A stretch of 64,000 nt of DNA from UBA11358 sp049517655 (GTDB lineage: Bacteria; Verrucomicrobiota; Verrucomicrobiia; Limisphaerales; UBA11358). The notes beneath the pieces are model-generated. The model worked only from the letters and a program-made list of their open reading frames with translations, made no database searches and was not told the origin of the DNA. Location: assembly GCA_049517655.1 (NCBI GenBank), contig JBEKRQ010000001.1, positions 558,001 to 622,000 on the forward strand. Direction: 5' to 3'. A program made the position numbers and the translations under genes. Shown one piece after another: positions 48,959-57,400 of this stretch. Within the stretch, counting starts at the first letter, position 1, and each line of letters opens with the position of its first letter.

Positions 48959-48978
48959 CCCCGAATGCGAATTCGGGG
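48959..48978 (-). terminator. Hairpin with T-run upstream of purA (attenuator or orphan terminator)
   Basis: CCCCGAAT/ATTCGGGG stem with a 4-base loop; on the minus strand it is followed by ATTTTTGTTGTTTT. A second stem GCAAAG/CTTTGC sits just before it. It is in the orientation that would stop transcripts heading into purA. The 48979-49202 stretch up to the next gene has nothing else I can name. Confidence 0.5.
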
Positions 48979-49202
48979 CAAAGCGCAGGGCCTTTGCGTT
49001 GGGAGGTTAGAGAACAACAGGCATGATGTCAATTCCGCAGAAATAATTGGATTGACGGGATTTGAAATTGTGAGTAGATTGAGCATCTTCTGTGAAAGGT
49101 TCAAAGCCAACAGGTCGGCATGGCACGAATAGCATCACTATCACGCCGCCAGTGGGGAATCTGTTTTCCCGGTTGAAGCAATAAATGAGATTCCAACTCC
49201 TT

Positions 49203-50687
49203 ATGAGAACTCCCATTCAAAATCTATTCCTTGTGCTGGCCTGCACGGGACTCCTGGCAATGCCGGCGGCGGCGCAGACCTTCACGAACCTGCATAGTTT
49301 CACAGCAATGTCGGGGCTGACCAACAGCGACGGAGCTAATCCGTATGCCGGATTGACTTTATCGGGCAACACGCTGTATGGGACGGCGGCGTATGGCGGC
49401 AGTTTTTGCGTTGGCACGGTGTTCGCCGTCAACACCGATGGCACGGGTTTTACGAACCTGCATAGTTTCGCGGCAATGATTGATACCTTCCCCTCCCCCT
49501 CCCCTTCTGGTTGGACCAACAGCGACGGAGCTTGCCCGTTTGCCGGATTGATTTTATCAGGCAACACACTGTATGGAACAGCGTATGGAGGCGGCAGTTC
49601 GGACAATGGCACGGTGTTCGCCGTCAACACCGATGGCACGGGTTTTACGAACCTGCATAGTTTCACAGCAAGTTCTTATGAAGAGTACCCTTATACCAAT
49701 ATCAACAGCGACGGAGCTTTTCCGGATGCCGGATTGATTTTATCGGGCAACACGCTGTATGGGACAGCGAGTAGAGGCGGCAATTCGGACAATGGCACGG
49801 TGTTCGCCCTCAACACCGATGGCACGGGTTTTACGACCCTGCATAGTTTCACGGCTCTCTCAAATTCTACCAACAGCGACGGAGCCTACCCTTGTGCCGG
49901 TTTGATTTTATCGGGCAACACGCTGTATGGGACGGCGGTGCGTGGCGGCATTTCGGGCAATGGCACGGTGTTCGCCCTCAACATCGATGGCACGGGTTTT
50001 ACGACCCTGCATAGTTTTACTGGCGGCAGCGACGGAGCTTTTCCGGATGCCGGATTGATTTTATCGGGCAACACGCTGTATGGGACGGCGCTTGATGGCG
50101 GCATTTCGGGCAATGGCACGGTGTTCGCCCTCAACACCGATGGCACGGGTTTTACGAACCTGTATAGTTTCACGGCTCTCTCAAATTCTACCAACAGCGA
50201 CGGAGCTTACCCTTGTGCCGGATTGATTTTATCGGGCAACACGCTGTATGGGACGGCGGGTGGTGGCAGTTTTGGCAATGGCACGGTGTTCGCCCTCAAC
50301 ACCGATGGCACGGGTTTTACGACCCTGCATAATTTCGCCGGTTATCCCAGCGACGGAACTAATCCGCAGGCCGGATTGATTTTATCGGGCAATACACTGT
50401 ATGGGACAACGTGTGGGATAATGATATTTGGTGGTGGTAGTCCTGGTCTAGGCACGGTATTCAGTCTTACGGTGCCGCCGCCGCCATTGACAATTATTCA
50501 TTCCGCAACAAATGTGATTTTGACGTGGCCGACCTATGCCCCCGGGGTCACGTTGCAATCCACCACGAACCTAGTTTCACCGGTGGTCTGGAGCACCAAT
50601 TCTCCGGCACCGACCATCGTCAACGGCCAGAACGCCGTGACCAATCCTGTCTCCGGCACACAACAATTTTACCGGTTAAGTCAGTAA
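49203..50687 (+). CDS. Secreted GloVer-repeat protein
   Basis: 494 aa from ATG 49203, signal peptide NLFLVLACTGLLAMPAAAQT. The body is about seven imperfect repeats of 45-65 residues, each with FTNLHSFT, SDGAxPxAGLILSGNTLYGT and GNGTVFALNTDGTGF, the TIGR03803/GloVer pattern, probably a beta-propeller-like fold. The last 75 residues (PPPLTIIHSATNVILTWPTY, QFYRLS end) are a beta-sandwich tail common in secreted Verrucomicrobiota proteins. Likely extracellular; biochemical role unknown. A copy-number-variable repeat, so assembly collapse is possible. Confidence 0.92.
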   Translation: MRTPIQNLFLVLACTGLLAMPAAAQTFTNLHSFTAMSGLTNSDGANPYAGLTLSGNTLYGTAAYGGSFCVGTVFAVNTDGTGFTNLHSFAAMIDTFPSPSPSGWTNSDGACPFAGLILSGNTLYGTAYGGGSSDNGTVFAVNTDGTGFTNLHSFTASSYEEYPYTNINSDGAFPDAGLILSGNTLYGTASRGGNSDNGTVFALNTDGTGFTTLHSFTALSNSTNSDGAYPCAGLILSGNTLYGTAVRGGISGNGTVFALNIDGTGFTTLHSFTGGSDGAFPDAGLILSGNTLYGTALDGGISGNGTVFALNTDGTGFTNLYSFTALSNSTNSDGAYPCAGLILSGNTLYGTAGGGSFGNGTVFALNTDGTGFTTLHNFAGYPSDGTNPQAGLILSGNTLYGTTCGIMIFGGGSPGLGTVFSLTVPPPPLTIIHSATNVILTWPTYAPGVTLQSTTNLVSPVVWSTNSPAPTIVNGQNAVTNPVSGTQQFYRLSQ

Positions 50688-50755
50688 TTGACTCGGCAGA
50701 GACTTTGGCGTGTGTGCCTAGTTGTGCGCCTGTATCAGAATTCCCTTGGGAAAGC

Positions 50756-50848
50756 TGGCGGAGAGAGGGGGATTCGAACCCCCGATACGGCTTTTGACCG
50801 TATAACGGTTTAGCAAACCGCCGCCTTCAGCCACTCGGCCATCTCTCC
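50756..50848 (-). tRNA. tRNA-Ser(GCU)
   Basis: Read on the minus strand: acceptor GGAGAGA/TCTCTCC, D-arm GCCGAGTGGCTGAAGGC, anticodon stem-loop CGGTTTGCTAAACCG with anticodon GCT, a long variable arm TACGG/CCGTA typical of class II tRNAs, T-arm GGGGGTTCGAATCCCCC, discriminator G and encoded CCA. 93 nt. Decodes AGC and AGU. Confidence 0.97.
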
Positions 50849-50961
50849 ACCGGCGCCAATGAAACCGGTCAACGCCACGGCACTCAAGTCATTTCTTTGC
50901 ATTCTGCGGCTGATTTAAGGCTTGCGTTTTTGAGCTTCGGACGGGAGATTCCACCCCCATT

Positions 50962-51666
50962 ATGCAATCACAAGACACTGCAACGGCCTACCTCTACAAA
51001 CTGTGGCCGTGGATTGAGACGAACACAAACCGATTGATTTACGGGGCTGTCATTATCGTTGCCACCGGTATTTTAATTGCATTCTATTTTTGGCAGCAAA
51101 ATCAAAAGGAGATCGCCGCAGGTCAGGCGCTGACGGAACTGGCTACTTCCACTCCGCCCGATTCTGATGCCAGCCAACTGGCCGATGCCTATTTAAAGAT
51201 CGCGGCGAATTTCCCACGCACACGCGCCGGCGGGCGCGCGGCAATGCAAGGCGCGGCGGCACTATTCGAGGCCGGTAAATACACTACGGCGCAGGCACAA
51301 TTTGAAAAATATCTCGAGACACATCCCGGCGGCGTTTTTTGCGCGCAGGCCGCACTCGGCGTGGCGGCCAGCCTTGACGCTCAAGGGAAAACTGATTTGG
51401 CCACCAGCGCTTATCGGCGGGTCATCAGCGGTTTTTCCGACCCGAATGCGGTCAGCGCCGCAAAATTTGCGCTGGCACAAATTGACGAGCGACAAGGCAG
51501 ACTCGCCGACGCGGAAAATCTTTACGAAGACGTTGCTCGCAGCAGTCCCAATAGTTCATCCGGTTCAGAAGCTGCACTACGCGCAGTGGAACTGAAAACC
51601 AAGTTGCAACCAGCCTCGACTTCAACCGCCCCACCCTCCTCGTTTAATCTGAACACCAAGCCATGA
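50962..51666 (+). CDS. TPR-containing membrane-anchored protein (YfgM-like)
   Basis: 234 aa. Cytoplasmic N-tail of about 25 residues, one membrane segment near 27-45 (LIYGAVIIVATGILIAFYFW), then alpha-helical TPR-like repeats: LADAYLKIAANFPRTRAGGR, AAALFEAGKYTTAQAQFEKY, AAASLDAQGKTDLATSAYRR-like and QIDERQGRLADAENLYEDVA. YfgM in E. coli links the Sec translocon to periplasmic chaperones; here the role is inferred from architecture only. Its stop overlaps the ugd start by 4 bp. Confidence 0.82.
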   Translation: MQSQDTATAYLYKLWPWIETNTNRLIYGAVIIVATGILIAFYFWQQNQKEIAAGQALTELATSTPPDSDASQLADAYLKIAANFPRTRAGGRAAMQGAAALFEAGKYTTAQAQFEKYLETHPGGVFCAQAALGVAASLDAQGKTDLATSAYRRVISGFSDPNAVSAAKFALAQIDERQGRLADAENLYEDVARSSPNSSSGSEAALRAVELKTKLQPASTSTAPPSSFNLNTKP

Positions 51667-52952
51667 AATTGACGATTAATGGCACCGGCTACGTTGGTTT
51701 GGTCACCGGCGCTTGTTTTGCCGAAGTCGGTCATCACGTTCTTTGTGTGGACAATGACGCCGCCAAAATCAAACTGTTGAAGGAAAGTGGCATTCCAATC
51801 TACGAGCCGGGTTTGGAAGAACTCGTCAAAAAAAATGTTGCTGCCAGACGGCTTTCATTCACAACCAGCATCGCGGAGGGCGTTCAGAAATCGGATGTCA
51901 TTTTCATTGCCGTGCCCACGCCACCGCAGCCGGACGGCTCGGTGGATTTGAGCTTCATCGAACGGGTCGCGCGCGATATCGCCGCCGCAATGACCGAATA
52001 CAAAATCGTCGTGGACAAAAGCACCGTGCCGGTCAAAACCGGTGAAAAAGTCGCCGAGACAATCAAACGTTACTGTCCGGCGAAGGTGGATTTTGACGTG
52101 GTCAGCAACCCCGAATTTCTGCGCGAGGGTTTCGCGGTTCACGACCTGATGAAGCCAAACCGCATTGTCATCGGCGTGCGCTCACAACGGCCTGTTGCTG
52201 TGATGAAGAAAATTTACGCGCCATTCAACGCGCCAATTGTCGTCACGGACATTAATTCCGCCGAACTCATCAAGCACGCATCGAACTCATTTCTTGCGCT
52301 GAAAATTTCCTACATCAATGCGATTGCCATGTTGTGCGAGGCGACCGGCGCCAACGTTCAGGAAGTCGCCGCTGGCATGGGCATGGACGAACGCATTGGC
52401 CGCCTGTTTTTGAACGCCGGCATCGGTTTTGGCGGCAGTTGTTTCCCGAAGGATTTGAGCGCGTTTATCAAAATCGCCGAACAAATCGGCTACGACTTTC
52501 GCCTGCTCAAGGAAGTCCAGCACATCAACACGGAGCAAATGGAACGCTTTGTCAAAAAAATCATCGACACGCTTTGGGTGCTCAAGGATAAAAAAATTGG
52601 CGTGTTGGGGCTGGCCTTCAAACAAAATACGGACGACATCCGCATGTCGCCGGCAGTTGCATTGTGCCAGCGCCTGCAAAAGGAAGGCGCAATCTTGCGC
52701 GTGCACGACCCGAAAGCGATGGGAAAAGCCAGGGCGATTTTATCGAACGTCACGTATGTGGACGACATGAATGACGTGGCCGAAGGTTGCGATGCGCTTG
52801 TAGTGGCAACCGAATGGGACGAGTTTAAAAAACTTGACCTCGAACGCGCCCGCAAAGCCCTCTCGCATCCAATCCTGTTCGACGGCCGCAATCTCTTTGA
52901 CCGCGTCGAAATGGAACGTTTGGGCTGGATTTACAAAAGTGTCGGGCGATAA
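51663..52952 (+). CDS. ugd: UDP-glucose 6-dehydrogenase
   Basis: Makes UDP-glucuronate for surface polysaccharide. 429 aa. NAD fold MKLTINGTGYVGLVTGACFA (GxGYVG), VPTPPQPDGSVDLSFIE, DKSTVPVKTGE, NPEFLREGFAVHDLMKPNRI, and the nucleophile in GFGGSCFPKDL near residue 261. C-terminal LGLAFKQNTDDIRMSPA. The ATGA overlap with the TPR gene marks an operon. Its 3' end overlaps a decayed mutT. Confidence 0.97.
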   Translation: MKLTINGTGYVGLVTGACFAEVGHHVLCVDNDAAKIKLLKESGIPIYEPGLEELVKKNVAARRLSFTTSIAEGVQKSDVIFIAVPTPPQPDGSVDLSFIERVARDIAAAMTEYKIVVDKSTVPVKTGEKVAETIKRYCPAKVDFDVVSNPEFLREGFAVHDLMKPNRIVIGVRSQRPVAVMKKIYAPFNAPIVVTDINSAELIKHASNSFLALKISYINAIAMLCEATGANVQEVAAGMGMDERIGRLFLNAGIGFGGSCFPKDLSAFIKIAEQIGYDFRLLKEVQHINTEQMERFVKKIIDTLWVLKDKKIGVLGLAFKQNTDDIRMSPAVALCQRLQKEGAILRVHDPKAMGKARAILSNVTYVDDMNDVAEGCDALVVATEWDEFKKLDLERARKALSHPILFDGRNLFDRVEMERLGWIYKSVGR

Positions 52953-53100
52953 AAATCAAATTGCCGCCGCGCTGATTTTCCGGGCCGGCAAAATTCTCAT
53001 CACTCAACGCCGCGCGGATTCGTATTTAGGTGGGTTGGCAAATTGGAATTGGACGATTATAAGTTTTTGCCCGCAGATACAAAGTGACTCCGGGAATTGA
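52939..53100 (+). pseudogene. Truncated MutT/Nudix gene
   Basis: From GTG 52939, inside the ugd end: SGDKNQIAAALIFRAGKILI then TQRRADSYLGGL, which is the start of an 8-oxo-dGTP diphosphatase just before the Nudix box (expected WEFPGGK). After GGL the sequence becomes ANWNWTIISFCPQ and ends; the whole Nudix box and C-terminus are gone, and the convergent NDK gene starts its stop region 23 bp later. No activity can be expected. Confidence 0.8.
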
Positions 53101-53122
53101 AAACTTCGCCGGAATTTCTCGA

Positions 53123-54298
53123 TTAAATTTTTCCGCAAAACCTTTCGATGACTTGACGGAAATTGTTTTCGCTGAAGTTGACGATGTCGAGTTCCCGTTT
53201 GGCATTTTTCACCGAATCGCTTGCATGAGCGGCGTTGACCGTGATATTGGAGCCGAATTCACGGCGAATCGAGCCGGGCGGCGCCTTTGACGGATCGGTC
53301 GGCCCAAGCACGTCGCGGATTTTTCGGACGGCGTTCACACCTTCATAAACCAGTGCAACGCATTTTTCGGTGCCCGGCTTGCGCCTGTCTTCGTTCGACG
53401 CGCACTCGGATGGCGTGCGACCGCACATGAAACGAACAATGTTTTCAAACCGGCTGTCACCGTGAAGCGGGCCAAGAATGTCGCCAAGGACTTTTTGTTC
53501 CCTGGCTGGAATTTTGAAACCAAGCTCCTTTTCGAGCAACAACCTGGCGCGCTCGCCAATACCGTCACTGAGTTTGGTGCGCAGCATTTCATGGACTGGG
53601 CTGTAAAATTCCATTGCCTGCGCCATACTCATGTAAAAAACCTTGACGCCGACAATATAAAGTCCCGTGCGGGAAAAGAAATCAATGACGTTGCCAGGCC
53701 GGCCGGTCGGGAAACGGAAATTGTCCGGTTTGATGAGCACCAGTGTGCGTTCAGCGGTTGTGCGTGGCGGATAAGTGATGACATTTTCCAACAACCCACC
53801 GTCGGAATTCGAATAACGCGCCCATAGCTTCAATTCTTTTTCAGCCCCGTCGGCATTCGACGAAATAAGAACTGCAGGTTCGAAATAGCGAACCTGTCCG
53901 TTGTCATCCATAATCATATCACCGTAGGTGTCGCGGATGGTCTCGCCGGTGCGCCGGTCCGGGCTGAGATTTCCAACCATGGAACGGATTTTGCGCAGTG
54001 CCTCGTCACCGCGAAACAACATCATCAACACACGCCGACGCTGACCTGTTTTAGGATCAGGTGAAAGGTTATGGAAAACGTATTGTCGGAGCAGTTCCTG
54101 AATTTTCCGGTCCTGCGAATCGTGTGCAGAAATGATGGTTTCGGCATATTGCTTCACCAGTTCAGAACTCGGCGCAAACATGCGCATCGCCGCCAAGTCC
54201 AAACCCGTGAGGGAAATCAGCCGACCTAGAATCCCGCCCGTGCGCGATTTGGAAAGCGAGTAGGGCGTGATGATGACATGGGCGAGTTGTTGCGACAT
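53123..54298 (-). CDS. Two-domain nucleoside-diphosphate-kinase-like protein, N-terminal copy degenerate
   Basis: 391 aa, about 2.8 times the usual NDK. Residues of about 1-180 align in pattern with residues of about 185-391: HVIITPYSLSKSRTGGILGR pairs with RTLVLIKPDNFRFPTGRPGN, and RRVLMMLFRGDEALRKIRSM pairs with KCVALVYEGVNAVRKIRDVL. The C-terminal domain keeps the active site GSNITVNAAHASDS with His; the matching place in the first domain reads FEPAVLISSNADG and has no His. So one half is probably regulatory or structural. Standard role would be NTP synthesis from NDP; this fused form may have another function. Confidence 0.85.
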   Translation of the reverse strand: MSQQLAHVIITPYSLSKSRTGGILGRLISLTGLDLAAMRMFAPSSELVKQYAETIISAHDSQDRKIQELLRQYVFHNLSPDPKTGQRRRVLMMLFRGDEALRKIRSMVGNLSPDRRTGETIRDTYGDMIMDDNGQVRYFEPAVLISSNADGAEKELKLWARYSNSDGGLLENVITYPPRTTAERTLVLIKPDNFRFPTGRPGNVIDFFSRTGLYIVGVKVFYMSMAQAMEFYSPVHEMLRTKLSDGIGERARLLLEKELGFKIPAREQKVLGDILGPLHGDSRFENIVRFMCGRTPSECASNEDRRKPGTEKCVALVYEGVNAVRKIRDVLGPTDPSKAPPGSIRREFGSNITVNAAHASDSVKNAKRELDIVNFSENNFRQVIERFCGKI

Positions 54299-54308
54299 AG
54301 CAGCCCTG

Positions 54309-54500
54309 CTAGCCCGTAGCTGGCGGATTGACCGTTGACGCGTTCACGGGGGTCGCCTTGCCACCTAAAATCTTGAACATGACCGTGCCGCAGGTCGGGC
54401 ACCTGCCTTTGATCGCCTTCCGGCCATTTTTCATCACTTCTTCAACGCCGTTGGCAATCTCTTTCTTGGCCTTGCACTTGACACAATATCCTTCAGCCAT
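54309..54500 (-). CDS. Small zinc-ribbon protein (DUF5679-like)
   Basis: 63 aa. CVKCKAKKEIANGVEEVMKN then KGRCPTCGTVMFKI: two CxxC pairs that would hold one zinc, with the GR/K pattern of DUF5679. Follow-on tail is A/T/P-rich and disordered. Eight bp upstream of the NDK-like gene on the same strand, so probably co-transcribed. Function unknown. The 130 bp between it and the acyl-CoA synthetase hold no gene I can support. Confidence 0.85.
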   Translation of the reverse strand: MAEGYCVKCKAKKEIANGVEEVMKNGRKAIKGRCPTCGTVMFKILGGKATPVNASTVNPPATG

Positions 54501-54630
54501 AAATCTTTACCTTCCCGCACACCATGCGCCGTAAGGTCAGGTAAGTTTACCGGCGGCTATCCGCTTGTGCAACTCGGAAAAGGAAAAATCAAAACTGGCT
54601 GAAATTCAATTACTTAGCTCTACAAAAACT

Positions 54631-56115
54631 TCAATCCAATGGGTATTGGCGCAAGGTGGTTTTAAGGATTTTACCAGCTGCGTTCCGAGGCAACGCGGGC
54701 ATGAAAACGACGTGTTTGGGCACCTTGTAATCGGCCAGCCTGCCGCGGACGAATTGCAACAACGCCTTTTCTTCAATGGTTTGCCCATCGTCTGCGGCAA
54801 CGAAGGCTATTGGCTGTTCGCCCTTGCGTATGTCCGGCACACCGATAACCGCCGCCTCTTTCACACCGGGGAATTGGCAAATGATTTCTTCAATCTCACG
54901 CGGATAAACGTTGATCCCGTTCACGAGCAACATGTCTTTCTTGCGGTCGGTGATGTAATAATAACCGTCGGCATCCCGATAGCCGACATCGCCGGTCAAT
55001 AACCACCCGTTGCGAATCGCCCTGGCCGTTTCCTCCTGATTGTTCCAGTAACCGAGCATCACGTTGCCGCCACGCACACAAATCTCGCCGATTTCATTCA
55101 CGCCGAGCGAATTTCCTGATTCATCCTGAATGCCCATTTCGACATGTGGAACCGGCAGGCCAATCGAACCCGCTTTGCGCACACCGTGAATCGGATTTTT
55201 TGCCACCACGGGGCTGGCCTCACTCAAACCGTAGCCTTCGATGAGCGGAATGCCAAACTTCGCCTCGAAATCCTTCAACACCTGCACCGGCAATGGCGCG
55301 GAACCGCTGATACAAACGCGGAACGGCAACTTGATGGGCATCGGCGAGGCAGTCAATGTGCGATAAAGATGCGGAATCGCCGGTAAAATCGTTGCCTGCC
55401 GCGCACACAATTCCCGAAGGATTTGCCGGGGTTGGTTCAGCGATTTCACCAGCACCATCGTTCCGCCGACCAGCAATGGCAGGAACATACCCACTGTAAT
55501 CATGTAGCTGTGAAACAGCGGCAGCAGCACCGCCACGCGGTCCAAATTCACCGTTTCCAGCACGATGCGGCAACTCTCGACGTTGTGCAGCAGGTTGCCG
55601 TGCGACAGCATCGCGCCCTTCGGTCGCCCTGTCGTTCCTGAAGTGTAAATGATAACCGCCAAATCGTGTTCGCTGCGCGAACAAGTTTTGAATTTTGAGT
55701 TTTGAGTTTTGAGTTCCGCCGGAAAATCCTCCGCCTTGAAAATTTTTAGTTGTGGCCGCGCGGCCAGCAGAGCAGGGCCATGGACTGCAAGTTCCTCCTC
55801 GGTGATCAACACGTCAATGCCGCCGTCGCTCAGAATGTAATTTACTTCATCCGGCTTCAAAAAATTATTAATGGGCACCAACACCGCGCCGGCGCCAAGA
55901 ATGCCAAACACAGCCGTCACAAATTCCGGCCGGTTTTTGAGCCAAAGTCCCACACGGTCACCCGGCTTCACACCGAATTTTAACGAAAGGTCAGCCGCCA
56001 CTGCGCACGATTGTCCGAAGAGATTGGCATAGGTGAATTCACTTTCCCCCCAGTACAAGGCGATTTTTCCCGGTTGCTTTTTGACCGAAGCGGCAAATGC
56101 ACTGACCAGATTCAT
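54631..56115 (-). CDS. Long-chain acyl-CoA synthetase-like AMP-forming ligase
   Basis: 494 aa ANL-superfamily enzyme activating a carboxylic acid to acyl-AMP, then to CoA. A3 VIIYTSGTTGRPKGAMLSHG near residues 152-171, A5 LIEGYGLSEASPVV, A7 WLLTGDVGYRDADGYY, A8 DRKKDMLLVNGINVYPREIE and the terminal Lys in NAAGKILKTTL. The stretch ELKTQNSKFKTCSRSEH before A3 is encoded by a heptanucleotide repeat and is extra. Substrate chain length is undetermined. It could equally be a medium-chain or aryl acid ligase. Confidence 0.9.
   Translation of the reverse strand: MNLVSAFAASVKKQPGKIALYWGESEFTYANLFGQSCAVAADLSLKFGVKPGDRVGLWLKNRPEFVTAVFGILGAGAVLVPINNFLKPDEVNYILSDGGIDVLITEEELAVHGPALLAARPQLKIFKAEDFPAELKTQNSKFKTCSRSEHDLAVIIYTSGTTGRPKGAMLSHGNLLHNVESCRIVLETVNLDRVAVLLPLFHSYMITVGMFLPLLVGGTMVLVKSLNQPRQILRELCARQATILPAIPHLYRTLTASPMPIKLPFRVCISGSAPLPVQVLKDFEAKFGIPLIEGYGLSEASPVVAKNPIHGVRKAGSIGLPVPHVEMGIQDESGNSLGVNEIGEICVRGGNVMLGYWNNQEETARAIRNGWLLTGDVGYRDADGYYYITDRKKDMLLVNGINVYPREIEEIICQFPGVKEAAVIGVPDIRKGEQPIAFVAADDGQTIEEKALLQFVRGRLADYKVPKHVVFMPALPRNAAGKILKTTLRQYPLD
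55686..55713. repeat. Four-copy heptanucleotide repeat inside the acyl-CoA synthetase gene
   Basis: TTTTGAA, TTTTGAG, TTTTGAG, TTTTGAG on the plus strand; on the coding strand it reads KTQNSKFKT in frame. Confidence 0.85.
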
Positions 56116-56248
56116 ATGGAATTTTTAGAGAAAGCGGAGGCATCTGGCAAAGACTTTCGGCGAGGCGGCGCAACTTCAGATGACCAGCAGTTCCCCCCCC
56201 ATCTTAAAAACTTTGTATCTTTGTGCCTTTGTGGTTAAAAATTCCGCC

Positions 56249-57304
56249 GTGATTAACACCGACGCAAAGCTCGCCGCATTTCTACCCACAATTAAATCTG
56301 CAACCTGGCTCGCGCTCGACACCGAGGCTGATAGCCTGCACGCTTATCCCGAAAAAATCTGTCTCATTCAAATCAGCACCGTCGCCGGCGACAAGTTGAT
56401 TGACCCGCTTGCCAAAATGAATCTGGACTCGTTGCTCGACGCGCTCAACGCCCACGAACTCATCATGCACGGGGCGGATTACGATTTGCGCTTGTTGCGG
56501 AAGCATCACGAATTCGTTCCGTCGGCAATTTTCGACACGATGCTCGCGGCGCGGCTTTTGGGTGAACGGCAATTCAGCTTGAGTTCGCTCGCCGAAAAAT
56601 TTCTCGGCGTGAAACTGGACAAAGGTCCGCAGAAAGCCGATTGGGCGCGCCGCCCACTCACTGAGCGGATGGAAAAATATGCCCGTAACGACACGCATTA
56701 TCTCAAGCCAATCGCCGATAAATTAAAATCCGCGCTCGAAACCAAAGGCCGCCTCGCCTGGCATCGGGAATCCTGTGGCCGGCTCATTGACGAATCCGCG
56801 CGTTTGCAACCCGCCGACCTCGATTTCGTCTGGCGCGTCAAGGGCAGTCACGCGTTGAACCGCCACGCGCTCTCCATTTTGCGCGAACTCTGGCACTGGC
56901 GCGAAGAAGAAGCCATCGCCGCCAATCGCCCTCCATTTTTCATTTTGAATCACGAAAAACTCGTGGACATCGCTTCAGCCACCGCCGCGCATCAGCCGAT
57001 TGAACCTATTTTACCACTGCGCATGTCGCCGCGCCGCCGCGACAGTCTGGCCAACGCCATCAAAATCGCGCTCCAGCTTTCTGTGGACAAGTATCCGGAA
57101 ATTTTACGGCACAAATCTCATCGCCCCACGGTGATGGAAATGCGCCGTTACTGTGAATTGGAAAAACGCCGCAACACCTGCGCCCATGAACTTGGCATTG
57201 ACCCGACACTCATTGCCAGCCGCGCCACGCTCAGCGAGCTGGCCCACGATTGGGATCAACATGCGCCGGAATTGATGAACTGGCAGCGGGAATTATTGAA
57301 ATAA
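56249..57304 (+). CDS. rnd: Ribonuclease D
   Basis: 3'-5' exoribonuclease of the DEDDy family used in tRNA maturation. 351 aa from the GTG at 56249. ATWLALDTEADSLHAYPEKI (DxE), IMHGADYDLRLLRKHH, IFDTMLAARLLGE and YARNDTHYLKPIADKL (DEDD-y Asp/Tyr), followed by two HRDC domains (ALSILRELWHWREEEAIAAN, RRRDSLANAIKIAL). Earlier in-frame ATG 56180 would add a stretch encoded by ctttgt repeats and is unlikely. Upstream 56211-56234 holds three 8-bp units CTTTGTAT, CTTTGTGC, CTTTGTGG. Confidence 0.93.
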   Translation: MINTDAKLAAFLPTIKSATWLALDTEADSLHAYPEKICLIQISTVAGDKLIDPLAKMNLDSLLDALNAHELIMHGADYDLRLLRKHHEFVPSAIFDTMLAARLLGERQFSLSSLAEKFLGVKLDKGPQKADWARRPLTERMEKYARNDTHYLKPIADKLKSALETKGRLAWHRESCGRLIDESARLQPADLDFVWRVKGSHALNRHALSILRELWHWREEEAIAANRPPFFILNHEKLVDIASATAAHQPIEPILPLRMSPRRRDSLANAIKIALQLSVDKYPEILRHKSHRPTVMEMRRYCELEKRRNTCAHELGIDPTLIASRATLSELAHDWDQHAPELMNWQRELLK

Positions 57305-57312
57305 TTTTGGCA

Positions 57313-57335
57313 GGGACGCTCCGGCGATGCGTCCC
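57313..57335. repeat. Short hairpin after rnd
   Basis: GGGACGC/GCGTCCC with a 9-base loop, 9 bp after the rnd stop. Same GGGACG class as other intergenic palindromes. Confidence 0.6.
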
Positions 57336-57400
57336 CATCCGGAACAGAAACGCGGTTTAAGGATTGAAACCTTGCGAAATTGTGTTATCCTCACCAAAGT

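Noticed and set aside
49055..49112. Weak tRNA-like sequence (GAGTAGATTGAGCA ... GGTTCAAAGCCAAC)
   Set aside because: Acceptor and anticodon stems cannot be formed; similarity is limited to D- and T-arm-like words.
49290..50420. Regular DNA repeats that could suggest a CRISPR or satellite
   Set aside because: Units are about 150-190 bp, in one reading frame, and encode GloVer protein repeats with no spacers of equal length.
50525..50797. An open frame running through the end of the GloVer gene into the tRNA, with the peptide REGDSNPRYGF
   Set aside because: That peptide is the translated T-arm of tRNA-Ser, a common artefact.
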